Notes: generated by a model not told the origin, from the letters alone. A stretch of DNA of 64,000 nucleotides from Bacteroidales bacterium (GCA_017631435.1 JAGBTG010000035.1:62001-126000); one strand, 5' to 3'. Shown: positions 18,578 through 27,977, counted from the stretch's first letter. Translations and numbers: made by a program.

Positions 18578-18585
18578 TATATTTG
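18578..18585 (+). promoter_or_regulatory. -7 element of pckA
   Basis: TATATTTG matches TAnnTTTG and lies 39 nt upstream of the pckA ATG at 18625. No TTTG is found 19-22 nt upstream. Confidence 0.5.
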
Positions 18586-18624
18586 CCATTGTAAATAATA
18601 AAAACCTATAAATAATTAGATTTT

Positions 18625-20229
18625 ATGTCAACAATTGATTTGAGCAAGTACGGTATTACCGGCGCAACTGAGGTTCTTTACAACCCATCTTACGAGGTAC
18701 TATACGCAGAGGAGACCAAACCTGGTCTAGAGGGATTTGAGGTAGGTCAGGTAACTGAGCTTGGTGCTGTGAACGTTATGACAGGTGTTTACACCGGCCG
18801 TTCACCTAAAGACAAATTCTTTGTAATGGATGAGACTTCAAAGGACACTATCTGGTGGACTTCAGAGGAGTACAAGAATGATAACAAACCTGTAACCAAA
18901 GAGACTTGGGCTGAGCTTAAGAAAATTGCGCAGGATGAGCTTTCAAACAAGAAACTTTATGTAGTTGATACTTTCTGTGGTGCCAACGAGAACACAAGAA
19001 TTAAAGTACGTTTCATCATGGAGGTTGCTTGGCAGGCTCACTTTGTTAAAAATATGTTCATACGTCCTACTGAGGAGGAGCTTGCAAACTATGGCGAGCC
19101 TGACTTTGTAGTATTGAACGCTTCAAAAGCTAAAGTTGAGAACTACAAGGAGCTTGGTCTAAACTCTGAGACTGCAGTAGTATTCAACCTTACAGAGAAA
19201 ATGCAGGTTATCATCAACACTTGGTACGGTGGTGAGATGAAGAAAGGTATGTTCTCATACATGAACTATCTACTTCCGCTACAGGGTATTGCTTCTATGC
19301 ACTGTTCTGCAAACACCAATAAAGAGGGTGAGACTGCTATTTTCTTCGGCCTTTCAGGTACTGGTAAAACTACCCTTTCTACAGATCCTAAACGTGAGTT
19401 GATCGGTGACGACGAGTACGGTTGGGATGATGACGGAGTATTCAACTTTGAGGGTGGCTGCTACGCAAAAGTTATCAATTTGAGCGCAGAGGCTGAGCCA
19501 GATATCTATAACGCAATCAAGAGAGATGCCCTATTGGAGAACGTTACAGTTGATGCAAACGGTAAGATTGATTTCGCAGACAAGAGCGTAACTGAGAACA
19601 CTCGTGTTTCTTACCCTATCTACCACATCAACAACATTGTAAAACCAGTGTCTAAAGCTCCAGCTGCCAAGAAAGTTATCTTCCTTTCAGCTGATGCATT
19701 TGGAGTACTTCCTCCAGTTTCTATCCTTAACCCAGAGCAGACAAAATACTACTTCCTTTCTGGTTTCACCGCTAAATTGGCAGGTACAGAGCGTGGTATT
19801 ACTGAGCCAACCCCTACTTTCTCAGCTTGCTTTGGTGCAGCATTCCTTTCACTTCACCCAACCAAATACGGTGAGGAGCTAGTTAAGAGAATGGAGAAAT
19901 CAGGTGCTACTGCGTACCTTGTAAACACTGGATGGAACGGTACTGGCAAACGTATCTCAATTAAAGATACCCGCGGAATCATTGACGCTATCCTTGACGG
20001 TTCAATTGACAAGGCTGAGACCAAAGAGATTCCATTCTTCGGTTTCAAAGTTCCTACAGCTCTTCCAGGCGTAGACTCAGGTATCCTTGATCCAAGAGAC
20101 ACTTACGCTGATGCAGCACAGTGGGAGGAGAAAGCAAAAGACCTTGCAGGAAGATTCATCAAGAACTTCACCAAATTCACCGGCAACGAGGCTGGTAAAG
20201 CATTGGTTGCAGCTGGTCCACAGCTATAA
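18625..20229 (+). CDS. pckA: Phosphoenolpyruvate carboxykinase (ATP)
   Basis: The 534-residue ATP-type PEPCK has the kinase-1a loop [13 protein letters not shown], the metal-binding [29 protein letters not shown] near the N-terminus and [18 protein letters not shown] near the C-terminus. It converts oxaloacetate + ATP to PEP + CO2. In succinate-forming Bacteroidota it usually runs in the carboxylating direction, making ATP; this is family knowledge. Codon use is strongly biased (almost only optimal codons), as expected for an abundant enzyme, and the TCCCGAC motif is absent from it. A strong terminator follows. Confidence 0.97.
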   Translation: MSTIDLSKYGITGATEVLYNPSYEVLYAEETKPGLEGFEVGQVTELGAVNVMTGVYTGRSPKDKFFVMDETSKDTIWWTSEEYKNDNKPVTKETWAELKKIAQDELSNKKLYVVDTFCGANENTRIKVRFIMEVAWQAHFVKNMFIRPTEEELANYGEPDFVVLNASKAKVENYKELGLNSETAVVFNLTEKMQVIINTWYGGEMKKGMFSYMNYLLPLQGIASMHCSANTNKEGETAIFFGLSGTGKTTLSTDPKRELIGDDEYGWDDDGVFNFEGGCYAKVINLSAEAEPDIYNAIKRDALLENVTVDANGKIDFADKSVTENTRVSYPIYHINNIVKPVSKAPAAKKVIFLSADAFGVLPPVSILNPEQTKYYFLSGFTAKLAGTERGITEPTPTFSACFGAAFLSLHPTKYGEELVKRMEKSGATAYLVNTGWNGTGKRISIKDTRGIIDAILDGSIDKAETKEIPFFGFKVPTALPGVDSGILDPRDTYADAAQWEEKAKDLAGRFIKNFTKFTGNEAGKALVAAGPQL

Positions 20230-20256
20230 TCTGAACATATCGTTCAATTCATATTT

Positions 20257-20285
20257 AAGGGTGGCTTTTGCCACCCTTTTTTTTG
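20257..20285 (+). terminator. Rho-independent terminator of pckA
   Basis: AAGGGTGGC and GCCACCCTT form a 9-bp stem with a TTTT loop, followed by a run of T. Confidence 0.9.
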
Positions 20286-20319
20286 TACAGGTAAGAGAAT
20301 AACTTATACATATATTTAT

Positions 20320-20327
20320 TAAATTTG
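20320..20327 (+). promoter_or_regulatory. -7 element of the ior-paaK operon
   Basis: TAAATTTG fits TAnnTTTG, 26 nt before the iorA ATG at 20354, just downstream of the pckA terminator. A -33 TTTG at normal spacing is not seen. Confidence 0.45.
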
Positions 20328-20353
20328 TTGGTTTAAACCTAATCTTATTTTAT

Positions 20354-21946
20354 ATGGTTTCAACAAGATTATTATTGGGAGATGAGGCTATTGCACTAGG
20401 TGCAGTGCATGCAGGGATAAGTGGTGTGTATGCATATCCCGGTACTCCATCAACAGAGATTACAGAGTTTATCCAGGCTAATGCCCCTCAGGTACGCAGC
20501 AAGTGGTGTACCAATGAAAAAACGGCTATGGAGGCAGCGCTTGGAATGTCATATGCGGGCAAGAGAGCCCTTGTTTGTATGAAGCATGTGGGTATGAATG
20601 TGGCAGCAGATGCTTTTGTGAATTCAGCCATTACCGGTATCAACGGTGGCTTGGTTGTTCTTGCTGCAGATGATCCTTCAATGCACTCTTCACAAAATGA
20701 GCAGGATTCCCGCTTTTACGGCAAGTTTGCAATGATTCCGGTACTTGAGCCAACTACTCAGCAGGAGGCATATGATATGATGCAGTATGCATATTCGCTT
20801 TCAGAAGAGGTTAAACTTCCTGTATTGTTGCGTGTAGTTACACGTCTAGCCCATTCAAGGGCAGGAGTTGTTACTGCGCAACCTAAAGATCAGAACCCGC
20901 TCAACCCTTCAAATGAGCGTGGCAATTGGGTGCTTCTTCCGGCAAATGCCCGCAGGCAGTATGCTTCATTAATTGAGAAACAGGCAATGTTGCAGGAATC
21001 TTCGCAGAAGTCCCCATTCAATATTTGTCGGGAAGCGGAAAAACCTAAAATGGGAATTGTAGCATGTGGTATTGCATACAATTATGTGATGGAGAATTCT
21101 CCTGCTCAACTTGGAATTGAGGTGCTCAAAATTTCACAGTATCCTCTTCCTGTGCAGGCAATAAAGGATTTTGCAGGCAGATGTGGGACACTTCTTGTTG
21201 CTGAAGATGGTCAGCCTGTTGTGGAAGAGCAAGTTAAAGGAATCCTTGGAGCAGATTACATTGTTAAGGGCCGCCTTACCGGAGATCTTCCTCGCACAGG
21301 TGAACTTACTCCCGACAGTTTGGCTGCCGCAATGGGATTGCAGACTGAAATATCCTTCCAGCCTGCAGAGAATGTAGTACCACGCCCACCGGCACTTTGT
21401 CAGGGATGTGGGCACAGGGATGTGTATGATGCATTGAACAAGGTTGCAGCAGAGTATCCCAATGCAAGGATTTTTGGAGATATAGGATGCTACACTTTGG
21501 GTGCCCTCCCTCCTTTCCGTGCAATTGACTCATGTGTGGATATGGGTGCATCAATTACAATGGCCAAAGGTGCTGCCGATGCAGGCGTTTTCCCTGCAAT
21601 TGCAGTAATTGGAGATTCAACATTTACCCATTCGGGTATGACCGGTCTTCTTGATGCAGTAAACGACAATGCAAACATTACAGTAATAATTTCAGATAAC
21701 CTTACAACTGCCATGACAGGAGGCCAGGATTCAGCAGGTACAAACCGCTTTGAGGCTATCTGTAAAGGTTTGGGCGTTGATCCGGAGCATCTGCATGTTG
21801 TGGTGCCTATCCCTAAAAATATGGAAGAGATTACCCGTATTATCAGACAGGAAATTGAATATAAAGGTGTTTCTGTAATTATTCCACGCAGGGAATGCAT
21901 GCAGACCCTCAATAGAAAACTTAGAGCAAAAAGGAGCGGCAAATAA
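20354..21946 (+). CDS. iorA: Indolepyruvate ferredoxin oxidoreductase, alpha subunit
   Basis: This 530-residue protein has an N-terminal pyrimidine-binding domain (STRLLLGDEAIALGAVHAG, YAYPGTPSTEITEF) and a TPP-binding domain (LCQGCGHRDVYDAL, GDIGCYTLGALPPF, IGDSTFTHSGMTGLLDAV). IorA oxidatively decarboxylates arylpyruvates to arylacetyl-CoA, reducing ferredoxin. The protein ends at residue 530 soon after VIIPRRECMQTL, with no C-terminal CxxCxxCxxxCP ferredoxin domain like that of archaeal IorA (about 640 residues). Electron transfer must therefore use another route. The stop overlaps the iorB start. Confidence 0.92.
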   Translation: MVSTRLLLGDEAIALGAVHAGISGVYAYPGTPSTEITEFIQANAPQVRSKWCTNEKTAMEAALGMSYAGKRALVCMKHVGMNVAADAFVNSAITGINGGLVVLAADDPSMHSSQNEQDSRFYGKFAMIPVLEPTTQQEAYDMMQYAYSLSEEVKLPVLLRVVTRLAHSRAGVVTAQPKDQNPLNPSNERGNWVLLPANARRQYASLIEKQAMLQESSQKSPFNICREAEKPKMGIVACGIAYNYVMENSPAQLGIEVLKISQYPLPVQAIKDFAGRCGTLLVAEDGQPVVEEQVKGILGADYIVKGRLTGDLPRTGELTPDSLAAAMGLQTEISFQPAENVVPRPPALCQGCGHRDVYDALNKVAAEYPNARIFGDIGCYTLGALPPFRAIDSCVDMGASITMAKGAADAGVFPAIAVIGDSTFTHSGMTGLLDAVNDNANITVIISDNLTTAMTGGQDSAGTNRFEAICKGLGVDPEHLHVVVPIPKNMEEITRIIRQEIEYKGVSVIIPRRECMQTLNRKLRAKRSGK

Positions 21947-22515
21947 TGAAAAAGGATATTATATTGGCAGGTGTTGGAGGACAGGGCATCCTTACAATTG
22001 CCACAATTATAGGTCATGCGGCAGCAAAATCAGGCATTAGCCTGAAGCAGGCTGAGGTGCATGGAATGAGTCAGAGAGGTGGAGATGTTCAGTCAAATTT
22101 ACGTTTGAGTACAGAAGAGATCCACTCTGATCTGATTAAAAAAGGAGCAGCAGACATTATAATCTCAATGGAGCCTATGGAAGCATTGAGATATCTTCCA
22201 TATCTTGCTCCCGACGGATGTGTAATAACCTCCTCAAACCCTTTTGTAAATATACCCAATTATCCCGATATTGATAAGTTGAGTGCTGAACTGGCATCAT
22301 TGCCTAAAGTATCGGCCCTCCCTATTGAAGATTTGGCTAAAGAGAACAATATGCCAAAGAGTGCCAACATCATCCTTTTGGGTATGGCTGCCAAACATTT
22401 GGAGATTCTCACCCCTGATCAATTGAAAGAGAGCATTAAAGCAATTTTTGCTACCAAGGGAGATAGTATTGTAGAGATGAACTGTAAAGCATTTGAGATT
22501 GGTCTGAATGCATAA
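21946..22515 (+). CDS. iorB: Indolepyruvate ferredoxin oxidoreductase, beta subunit
   Basis: The 189-residue gamma-type domain of 2-oxoacid oxidoreductases shows DIILAGVGGQGILTIATIIG at the N-terminus and AEVHGMSQRGGDVQSNLRLS, both typical of IorB. It pairs with IorA. Translation is coupled: its ATG shares one base with the iorA stop (TAATG). Confidence 0.94.
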   Translation: MKKDIILAGVGGQGILTIATIIGHAAAKSGISLKQAEVHGMSQRGGDVQSNLRLSTEEIHSDLIKKGAADIIISMEPMEALRYLPYLAPDGCVITSSNPFVNIPNYPDIDKLSAELASLPKVSALPIEDLAKENNMPKSANIILLGMAAKHLEILTPDQLKESIKAIFATKGDSIVEMNCKAFEIGLNA

Positions 22516-22529
22516 GAGGAGACGGAAAG

Positions 22530-23843
22530 ATGAAAATTTTCAGTGAAGAACTTGTTGCACAAGCAGTAAAGGAACTCAATATTGCAGATCTTGCAAGTGC
22601 TACAATTGGAGAGGTGCTTCTGGTTGCACAATGGCTTGAAAACAAAACAGGCATTCCATTTATAAGAATGGACCAGGGTTCACCCGGCCTTCCTATAAAC
22701 AAATATGGAGTTGAAGCGGAGATAGCGGCATTGGACAGGGGTGTGGGATCGCAGTATCCTGCGGCTTTGGGTATACCTGAACTCAAGTATGAGGCTTCAA
22801 GATTTGTAAAGGCATTCTTGGATGTGGATATCACTCCAAGATCATGTATCCCTACAGTGGGCAGCGTACAGGGCTCTTTCGGTTCTTTCATTGCCTGCAC
22901 ACAGTGTACACCCGGCAAGGACAAGATTTTGTTCATTGATCCTGGTTTCCCTATACAGAAATCACAGCTGAGAGTTATAGGTGCCGGATGGAAAGAGTTT
23001 GATATATTCAACTACAGAGGTGATGCCCTAAAGGTAAAACTCGAACAGATGCTTTCTGAAGGTGACATTGCTGCAATAGTTTATTCAAATCCAAATAACC
23101 CTGCATGGATCTGTCTGGATGAAAGGGAACTTGCAGTGATTGGTGAACTGGCTACAAAATATGATGTAATTGTAATTGAAGACCTTGCCTACTTCTGTAT
23201 GGATTTCAGGAAGGATATGGGACATCCGTTCCAGCCCCCCTACCCTCCTACAGTAGCCAGATATACAGACAATTATATTCTGATGCTCTCTTCATCAAAG
23301 ATATTCAGTTATGCCGGCCAACGTATTGCTTTGACCTGTATAAGTGACAAGTTGTTTGAGCGTCATTTCCCGGCTTTGGCCCAGCGCTATAAAGATTCCG
23401 GTATTTTTGGTCAGACTCTTACAGCATCAATCCTTTATATGATTACCTCCGGTTGTACAGCCTCTACACAGTACGCATACGCAGAGATGTTGCGTCTTGC
23501 TACCGAAGGCACTATCAATTTTGTGGAGGATACAAGGGAATATGCCATAAGGGCTCAGAAGATGAAGGATATCTTTACCCGTAACGGTTTCCATATTGTT
23601 TATGACCAGGATGTTGACCAGCCTGTAGGAGACGGATTCTTCTTCACTTTAGGTTATGGGAACCTGCAGGGAGGAGAACTTTTGAAAGAGTTGTTGTATT
23701 ATGGTGTCAGCAGCATAAGCCTCTCTACAACAGGCAGCGGGCAGCAAGGTGTGAGGGCATGTACATCAAGAATGAAAAATGAACTGTATCCGGTTATGGA
23801 GGAGCGCATGATAGCATTCCACCACGACCATCCAATAAAATAG
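22530..23843 (+). CDS. PLP-dependent aminotransferase, class I/II (probably aromatic amino acids)
   Basis: The 437-residue fold-type I enzyme has a conserved active-site region YSNPNNPAWICLDE, IVIEDLAYFCMD (PLP-binding Asp) and the Schiff-base lysine in SSSKIFSYAGQRIAL. Placed between iorB and the ligase gene, it most likely produces the arylpyruvate substrate of IorAB from Phe, Tyr or Trp; substrate choice is inferred from context only. The leader ahead of its ATG is purine-rich (GAGGAGACGGAAAG), resembling a Shine-Dalgarno region. Confidence 0.88.
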   Translation: MKIFSEELVAQAVKELNIADLASATIGEVLLVAQWLENKTGIPFIRMDQGSPGLPINKYGVEAEIAALDRGVGSQYPAALGIPELKYEASRFVKAFLDVDITPRSCIPTVGSVQGSFGSFIACTQCTPGKDKILFIDPGFPIQKSQLRVIGAGWKEFDIFNYRGDALKVKLEQMLSEGDIAAIVYSNPNNPAWICLDERELAVIGELATKYDVIVIEDLAYFCMDFRKDMGHPFQPPYPPTVARYTDNYILMLSSSKIFSYAGQRIALTCISDKLFERHFPALAQRYKDSGIFGQTLTASILYMITSGCTASTQYAYAEMLRLATEGTINFVEDTREYAIRAQKMKDIFTRNGFHIVYDQDVDQPVGDGFFFTLGYGNLQGGELLKELLYYGVSSISLSTTGSGQQGVRACTSRMKNELYPVMEERMIAFHHDHPIK

Positions 23844-23849
23844 AGAGCT

Positions 23850-25151
23850 ATGATTTGGAATCCCAACAAAGAGTGCATGAGCAGGGAGCAGATGCGTGCA
23901 CTTCAAGGTAAAAGATTGCAGAAACTTGTAAATTATGTATACCATAATGTACCATTCTATAGAAATAAAATGCAGGAGATGAACATTTCTCCCGACGATA
24001 TCAGAACTATTGATGACATTGTAAAACTCCCTTTTACCACCAAACAGGATTTGAGGGACAATTATCCTTATGGACTGCAGGCTGCTCCGGCATCGGAGAT
24101 TGTGAGGGTTCATGCTTCGTCGGGAACAACAGGAAATCCTACAATTGTGGGATATACCAGGAAAGACATTTCCGTGTGGTCTGAGGTTATGGCACGTTGC
24201 CTTACTGCATATGGAGTTACTAGGGAAGATACATTCTCTGTAAGTTATGGCTACGGTCTGTTTACAGGAGGTTTGGGTGCCCATTATGGTGTTGAGAATC
24301 TGGGTGCTACAGTTATTCCTACTTCTACCGGAGGTACTGAAAAACATATAAAGCTATTGCGTGATCTCAAGGTTACCGGTATTGCATGTACCCCTTCTTA
24401 TGCCCTTTATCTGGCTGAGACTCTTGAGAAGATGGGTCTTTCAAAGGATGATATAAACCTTCGTGTAGGTGCTTTTGGCGCCGAGCCATGGACTGAGAAC
24501 ATGCGCAAGGAGATTGAGGAGCGCCTTGGTCTTAAAGGTTACAATATTTATGGTTTGAGTGAGATTATGGGTCCGGGTGTTTCCTATGAATGTTCAGAGC
24601 AGAACGGTTCCCATATCAATGAAGATCACTTCTACCCCGAAATCATCAATCCGGAAACATTGGAGCAGCTTCCTTATGGAGAGCAGGGAGAGCTTGTGTT
24701 TACTACTCTCACAAAAGAAGGCATGCCATTATTGAGATACCGTACAAAAGATTTGTGTACATTGATGGATGATGAGTGTGCTTGTGGCAGAACATCAGTT
24801 AGAATGGGCCGTATTGTAGGTAGAAGTGATGATATGCTTATTATCAGAGGAATTAACGTATTCCCATCTCAGGTTGAGAGCGTTATTCTTGAGATGCCGG
24901 AGTTTGAGCCTCAATATATGCTTGTAGTGGACAGAGTTGGCAATCTGGATACTATTGAGGTTCAGGTGGAGGTTCGCAAGGATTATTTCACAGATGATAT
25001 GGGTGCTATGCTTCAGATGAAGAAACGTCTGGCAGACAGATTGAAAGGCATTGTCTCAATTGCTTGTGATGTGCGACTTATGGAGCCTGGCAGCATTGAG
25101 CGCAGCCAGGGCAAGAGCAAGCGTGTAATAGATAAACGAGTTCTTAAATAA
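23850..25151 (+). CDS. paaK: Phenylacetate-CoA ligase (AMP-forming)
   Basis: The 433-residue ANL-superfamily adenylating enzyme has the phosphate loop HASSGTTGNPTIVGYT, GAFGAEPWTENMRKEIEE, the YGLSEIMGPGVSYEC core motif, RTKDLC and the C-terminal hinge RSDDMLIIRGINVFPSQVE. All are characteristic of PaaK. Next to iorAB it probably interconverts arylacetates and arylacetyl-CoA, either releasing acid or activating it for reductive carboxylation to an aromatic amino acid. The last step before product release cannot be read from sequence. Confidence 0.93.
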   Translation: MIWNPNKECMSREQMRALQGKRLQKLVNYVYHNVPFYRNKMQEMNISPDDIRTIDDIVKLPFTTKQDLRDNYPYGLQAAPASEIVRVHASSGTTGNPTIVGYTRKDISVWSEVMARCLTAYGVTREDTFSVSYGYGLFTGGLGAHYGVENLGATVIPTSTGGTEKHIKLLRDLKVTGIACTPSYALYLAETLEKMGLSKDDINLRVGAFGAEPWTENMRKEIEERLGLKGYNIYGLSEIMGPGVSYECSEQNGSHINEDHFYPEIINPETLEQLPYGEQGELVFTTLTKEGMPLLRYRTKDLCTLMDDECACGRTSVRMGRIVGRSDDMLIIRGINVFPSQVESVILEMPEFEPQYMLVVDRVGNLDTIEVQVEVRKDYFTDDMGAMLQMKKRLADRLKGIVSIACDVRLMEPGSIERSQGKSKRVIDKRVLK

Positions 25152-25166
25152 TTAAACCATACAGAT

Positions 25167-25577
25167 ATGACAATCAAACAATTATCCATTTTCTTGGAGA
25201 ACAAGACAGGAAGAATCAATGATGTTACTCGCATCTTGGGTGCCAATGGCATAAACATGCATGCTTTCAGTATGGCAGAAACTACAGATTTTGGCATTTT
25301 GCGCCTTATAGTATCTGAGGTTGAAAAGGCAGTTGATGTATTGAGGGAGAACAGTTTTGCAGTAAAGGTAACTGATGTTGTCTGCATCAAGTGCAGCAAT
25401 ACAGCAGGATCTCTTGCCTCCATTCTTGAAAAACTTGCTGTTCAGAACATTTTTATTGAGTATATGTATGCTTTTGCAGATGGTGATTTTGCGAACATCG
25501 TTATCAAGCCCAATGACCTTGAAAAGTGTGTTGCACTACTTGATGAATGCAACTGTGATATGAGAAGTGAGTTGTAA
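25167..25577 (+). CDS. Tandem ACT domain protein
   Basis: This 136-residue protein has two ACT domains: KQLSIFLENKTGRINDVTRI at the N-terminus, and a second starting near VVCIKCSNTAGSLASILEKL. ACT domains bind amino acids. As the last gene of the ior-aminotransferase-paaK operon it is likely the amino-acid sensor or allosteric partner of one of these enzymes. Stand-alone ACT proteins commonly follow paaK/ior genes. It has no DNA-binding or catalytic part. A terminator follows. Confidence 0.88.
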   Translation: MTIKQLSIFLENKTGRINDVTRILGANGINMHAFSMAETTDFGILRLIVSEVEKAVDVLRENSFAVKVTDVVCIKCSNTAGSLASILEKLAVQNIFIEYMYAFADGDFANIVIKPNDLEKCVALLDECNCDMRSEL

Positions 25578-25623
25578 ATTGATTATTGGCAGAATATGAA
25601 TCAAAAGTAATTTCTGGAAATAA

Positions 25624-25664
25624 GCAAACCCTGTCAGTATATGCTTGACAGGGTTTGCTTTTTT
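25624..25664 (+). terminator. Rho-independent terminator of the ior-paaK operon
   Basis: GCAAACCCTGTCA and TGACAGGGTTTGC form a perfect 13-bp stem with a 9-nt loop, followed by six T. It lies between the ACT gene and the convergent VanX-like gene and may serve both directions. Confidence 0.92.
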
Positions 25665-25681
25665 CAGATTATTCCCAATTT

Positions 25682-26374
25682 TTAATCAATCTTCTTGAAA
25701 TTTTCACGGGCATATTTGGTTGGTCTGTTATCGAAATGCCACCACTCCTCATCAATTGCAAGAAAACCGCTCTCTGTCATTACTTTTCTTAGAAGCAATC
25801 TGTTATCCAGTTCCCTTTTGGTTATTATGCCTTCGTCGAGAAGCTGCTGTTCTATGTTAACACGGCTCTGGTCTGCAAAACAGTCATACTCTGCTCCCAT
25901 TGGAATAGGGTGACCAGTACAGTCTATTATTGTTACATCCACGGCATTTCCAAAGTTGTGGTTTCCGCCTCCCCTTGCAGGATTGGCAACAAAATCTTCT
26001 TTATCAGTGCCTTCAACGCTGTTCCACATTTCCTGCTGAATGCTGATTGGACGTGCGGCATCATATACAATGAGATTCAAATCAGGACGGATAGATTTAA
26101 GAAGTTTGTTTGCTTTTACAAGTTTCTCAGCTGCTTCTGGAAGCATAAATGCTTTATTTACATTATGGTATAGCACTCTACCCATAAAATTGTATGGTTT
26201 TGCATATATAAGGTCTACAGCAATTGTTGAATCTAAATCATGGATATCTATCAGTCCCATAGCTCTCATCTGAGCCTCTTTTGCTGTATCTGCATGTGGG
26301 TTTACAGGTGTATTATTGTTGCAGCATGAATAAATCACTAATATTAGTGATAAGAAAATCAAAAGTTTTTTCAT
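25682..26374 (-). CDS. M15D (VanX/DdpX-like) D-alanyl-D-alanine dipeptidase, lipoprotein
   Basis: The 230-residue zinc dipeptidase has a lipoprotein signal (LLIFLSLILVIYSCC). The DAARP segment, PARGGGNHNFGNAVDVT (SxHxxGxAxD-type zinc site) and EEWWHF (catalytic Glu and third zinc His) are all present. It cleaves D-Ala-D-Ala. A lone lipidated copy without vanR/S/H/A neighbours points to recycling or use of cell-wall dipeptide rather than glycopeptide resistance. Confidence 0.92.
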   Translation of the reverse strand: MKKLLIFLSLILVIYSCCNNNTPVNPHADTAKEAQMRAMGLIDIHDLDSTIAVDLIYAKPYNFMGRVLYHNVNKAFMLPEAAEKLVKANKLLKSIRPDLNLIVYDAARPISIQQEMWNSVEGTDKEDFVANPARGGGNHNFGNAVDVTIIDCTGHPIPMGAEYDCFADQSRVNIEQQLLDEGIITKRELDNRLLLRKVMTESGFLAIDEEWWHFDNRPTKYARENFKKID

Positions 26375-26475
26375 AATTTTGAACTATTAAAATATGATAA
26401 TTATTAAATATTCTATTTTGAAGTAAAAATAAACATAAATCATCACATATTGTTAAAAGAATAAAAAAACTGCAT

Positions 26476-26973
26476 ATGAAAAAGGTAAATTTTAAAAAGC
26501 ATCCGGTAAATCTAAAAGGCGCTCTTCCGCAGACAGGTATGCAAGCTCCGGCATTTTCACTTGTAAAAACTGATTTAGCTACAATTGCTCTAGAGGATTT
26601 TAAAGGTAAAACACTGGTACTTAATATATTTCCAAGTTTGGATACTGGCGTATGTGCTACAAGTGTCCGTAAATTCAACCAATTGGCATCCAATATGAAA
26701 GATACGTTGGTATTAGCAATCTCAAGAGATCTCCCATTTGCCCACTCACGTTTCTGCACAGTAGAAGGGATAGAGAACGTTATACCTCTATCCGATTTCA
26801 GAGGTACTTCCTTCTCAGAAGATTACGGTGTTATGATGACTGATGGCCCCCTTCAGGGTTTACTTGCCAGAGCAGTAGTAATTATTGATCCGGATCAGAT
26901 TGTAAGATATGTCCAGTTGGTACCGGAAATCACCCAAGAACCTGATTACGATGAGGTACTAAGGCATCTGTAA
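26476..26973 (+). CDS. tpx: Thiol peroxidase (2-Cys atypical peroxiredoxin)
   Basis: The 165-residue Tpx has the peroxidatic Cys60 in FPSLDTGVCATSVRKFN and the resolving Cys94 in RFCTVEGIENV, equivalent to Cys61/Cys95 of E. coli Tpx. It reduces hydroperoxides with thioredoxin. The third base of its stop codon is the first base of the inverted-repeat element at 26973, so that element inserted at, or supplied, the end of the gene. Confidence 0.95.
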   Translation: MKKVNFKKHPVNLKGALPQTGMQAPAFSLVKTDLATIALEDFKGKTLVLNIFPSLDTGVCATSVRKFNQLASNMKDTLVLAISRDLPFAHSRFCTVEGIENVIPLSDFRGTSFSEDYGVMMTDGPLQGLLARAVVIIDPDQIVRYVQLVPEITQEPDYDEVLRHL

Positions 26974-27093
26974 CGTCGTCTTTTTGTACAATTGATTGAA
27001 TTTCAAATGATTAAAAATAAGAATTTTTATGAATTTAAAAATTCTTATTTTTTATTTGGCTCAAAATCAGTTATATATACAAAAAGACAACGT
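26973..27093. mobile_element. MITE-like inverted-repeat element, copy 1
   Basis: This 121-bp AT-rich element has terminal repeats ACGTCGTCTTTTTGTA (left) and the inverse of ACGTTGTCTTTTTGTA (right), a 15/16 match. It shares its first 19 bases, a following TTGAATnTCAA and its exact core length with the copy at 39857-39977. The middle has diverged and forms its own hairpin (AAGAATTTTT/AAAAATTCTT). It has no coding capacity. It lies between tpx and the patatin gene, and no clear target duplication was found. Confidence 0.7.
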
Positions 27094-27101
27094 AAAATAT
27101 T

Positions 27102-27109
27102 TATATTTG
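27102..27109 (+). promoter_or_regulatory. -7 element directly before the patatin gene
   Basis: TATATTTG lies 8 nt beyond the MITE-like element and ends 4 nt before the patatin ATG (27114). If it is used, the start of transcription would be at or very near the start codon, i.e. an almost leaderless mRNA. Confidence 0.4.
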
Positions 27110-27113
27110 AAAC

Positions 27114-27977
27114 ATGAAAAAAGGCTTATCTTATATATTGGATGAAAATTCGTCACTTATTCTAGAAGGTGGCGGTCTGAGAGGTGTTTTTACTTGTGGT
27201 GTTCTCGACAATTTTATGGAGAGGGGTATAAAGTTCCCCTTTACAATTGGTGTGAGTGCAGGTGCATGCAATGGGCTTTCATATATGTCGGGACAAAAGA
27301 AAAGGGCAAAATTCAGCAATATTGATTTGTTGGAGAAATATGATTATGTGGGATTGAAATACTTGTTTACACAGAGGAACATTATGGATTTCAAGCTGTT
27401 GTTTGACAAGTTCCCTACAGAGATTATACCTTATGATTATCCCGCTTATGAAAAATCGGAAGGAAGATATGTAATGGTCACAACCAACTGTCTTACCGGA
27501 GAGGCAAATTATTTTGAGGAGAAACATAGTCAAAAGAGGATAATGGAGATTGTCCGTTCCAGCAGCAGCCTCCCTTTTGTATGTCCAATGGCTCAGGTAG
27601 ACGGAGTACCTATGCTGGATGGAGGCATTGCAGACTCCATACCTGTCGTTTATGCAAGGGAGCAAGGGTTTACAAATAATTTTGTTGTACTCACAAGGAA
27701 TAAAGGGTATAGAAAGAAACCGTCGGGAAAATCATTGGCTGCCAAATTATTTTATTCAAAGTATCCTTTGTTGCAGAAGGCAATTGAAAACAGGAATTAT
27801 ATTTACAACAGGACTTTGGATTTGATTGAATCTCTGGAAGAAAAAGGTTTGATTACTGTTTTGAGACCTGAGAAACCCTTGGAAGTTGACCGTATGGAAA
27901 AAGACATCTATAAGCTGAATGCTTTGTACAATGAAGGATACGGTCTGGCTGCTAAAATTAATTTTGAAAAATTATAA
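27114..27977 (+). CDS. Patatin-like phospholipase (RssA-type)
   Basis: The 287-residue protein has the oxyanion-hole motif EGGGLRGVFTCGVL, the nucleophile elbow GVSAG (Ser in GVSAGACNG) and the catalytic Asp in DGGIADSIP, the Ser-Asp dyad of patatins. No signal peptide is seen, so it probably acts in the cytoplasm or at the inner membrane. The last 100 residues (lysine-rich, LYNEGYGLA) match the bacterial RssA/YjjU-like subgroup. Lipid hydrolysis is the family activity; the substrate is unknown. Confidence 0.9.
   Translation: MKKGLSYILDENSSLILEGGGLRGVFTCGVLDNFMERGIKFPFTIGVSAGACNGLSYMSGQKKRAKFSNIDLLEKYDYVGLKYLFTQRNIMDFKLLFDKFPTEIIPYDYPAYEKSEGRYVMVTTNCLTGEANYFEEKHSQKRIMEIVRSSSSLPFVCPMAQVDGVPMLDGGIADSIPVVYAREQGFTNNFVVLTRNKGYRKKPSGKSLAAKLFYSKYPLLQKAIENRNYIYNRTLDLIESLEEKGLITVLRPEKPLEVDRMEKDIYKLNALYNEGYGLAAKINFEKL

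Noticed and set aside
25682..26374. Vancomycin-resistance gene cluster
   Set aside because: Only a VanX-like lipoprotein peptidase is present; no vanR, vanS, vanH or D-Ala-D-Lac ligase lies nearby.
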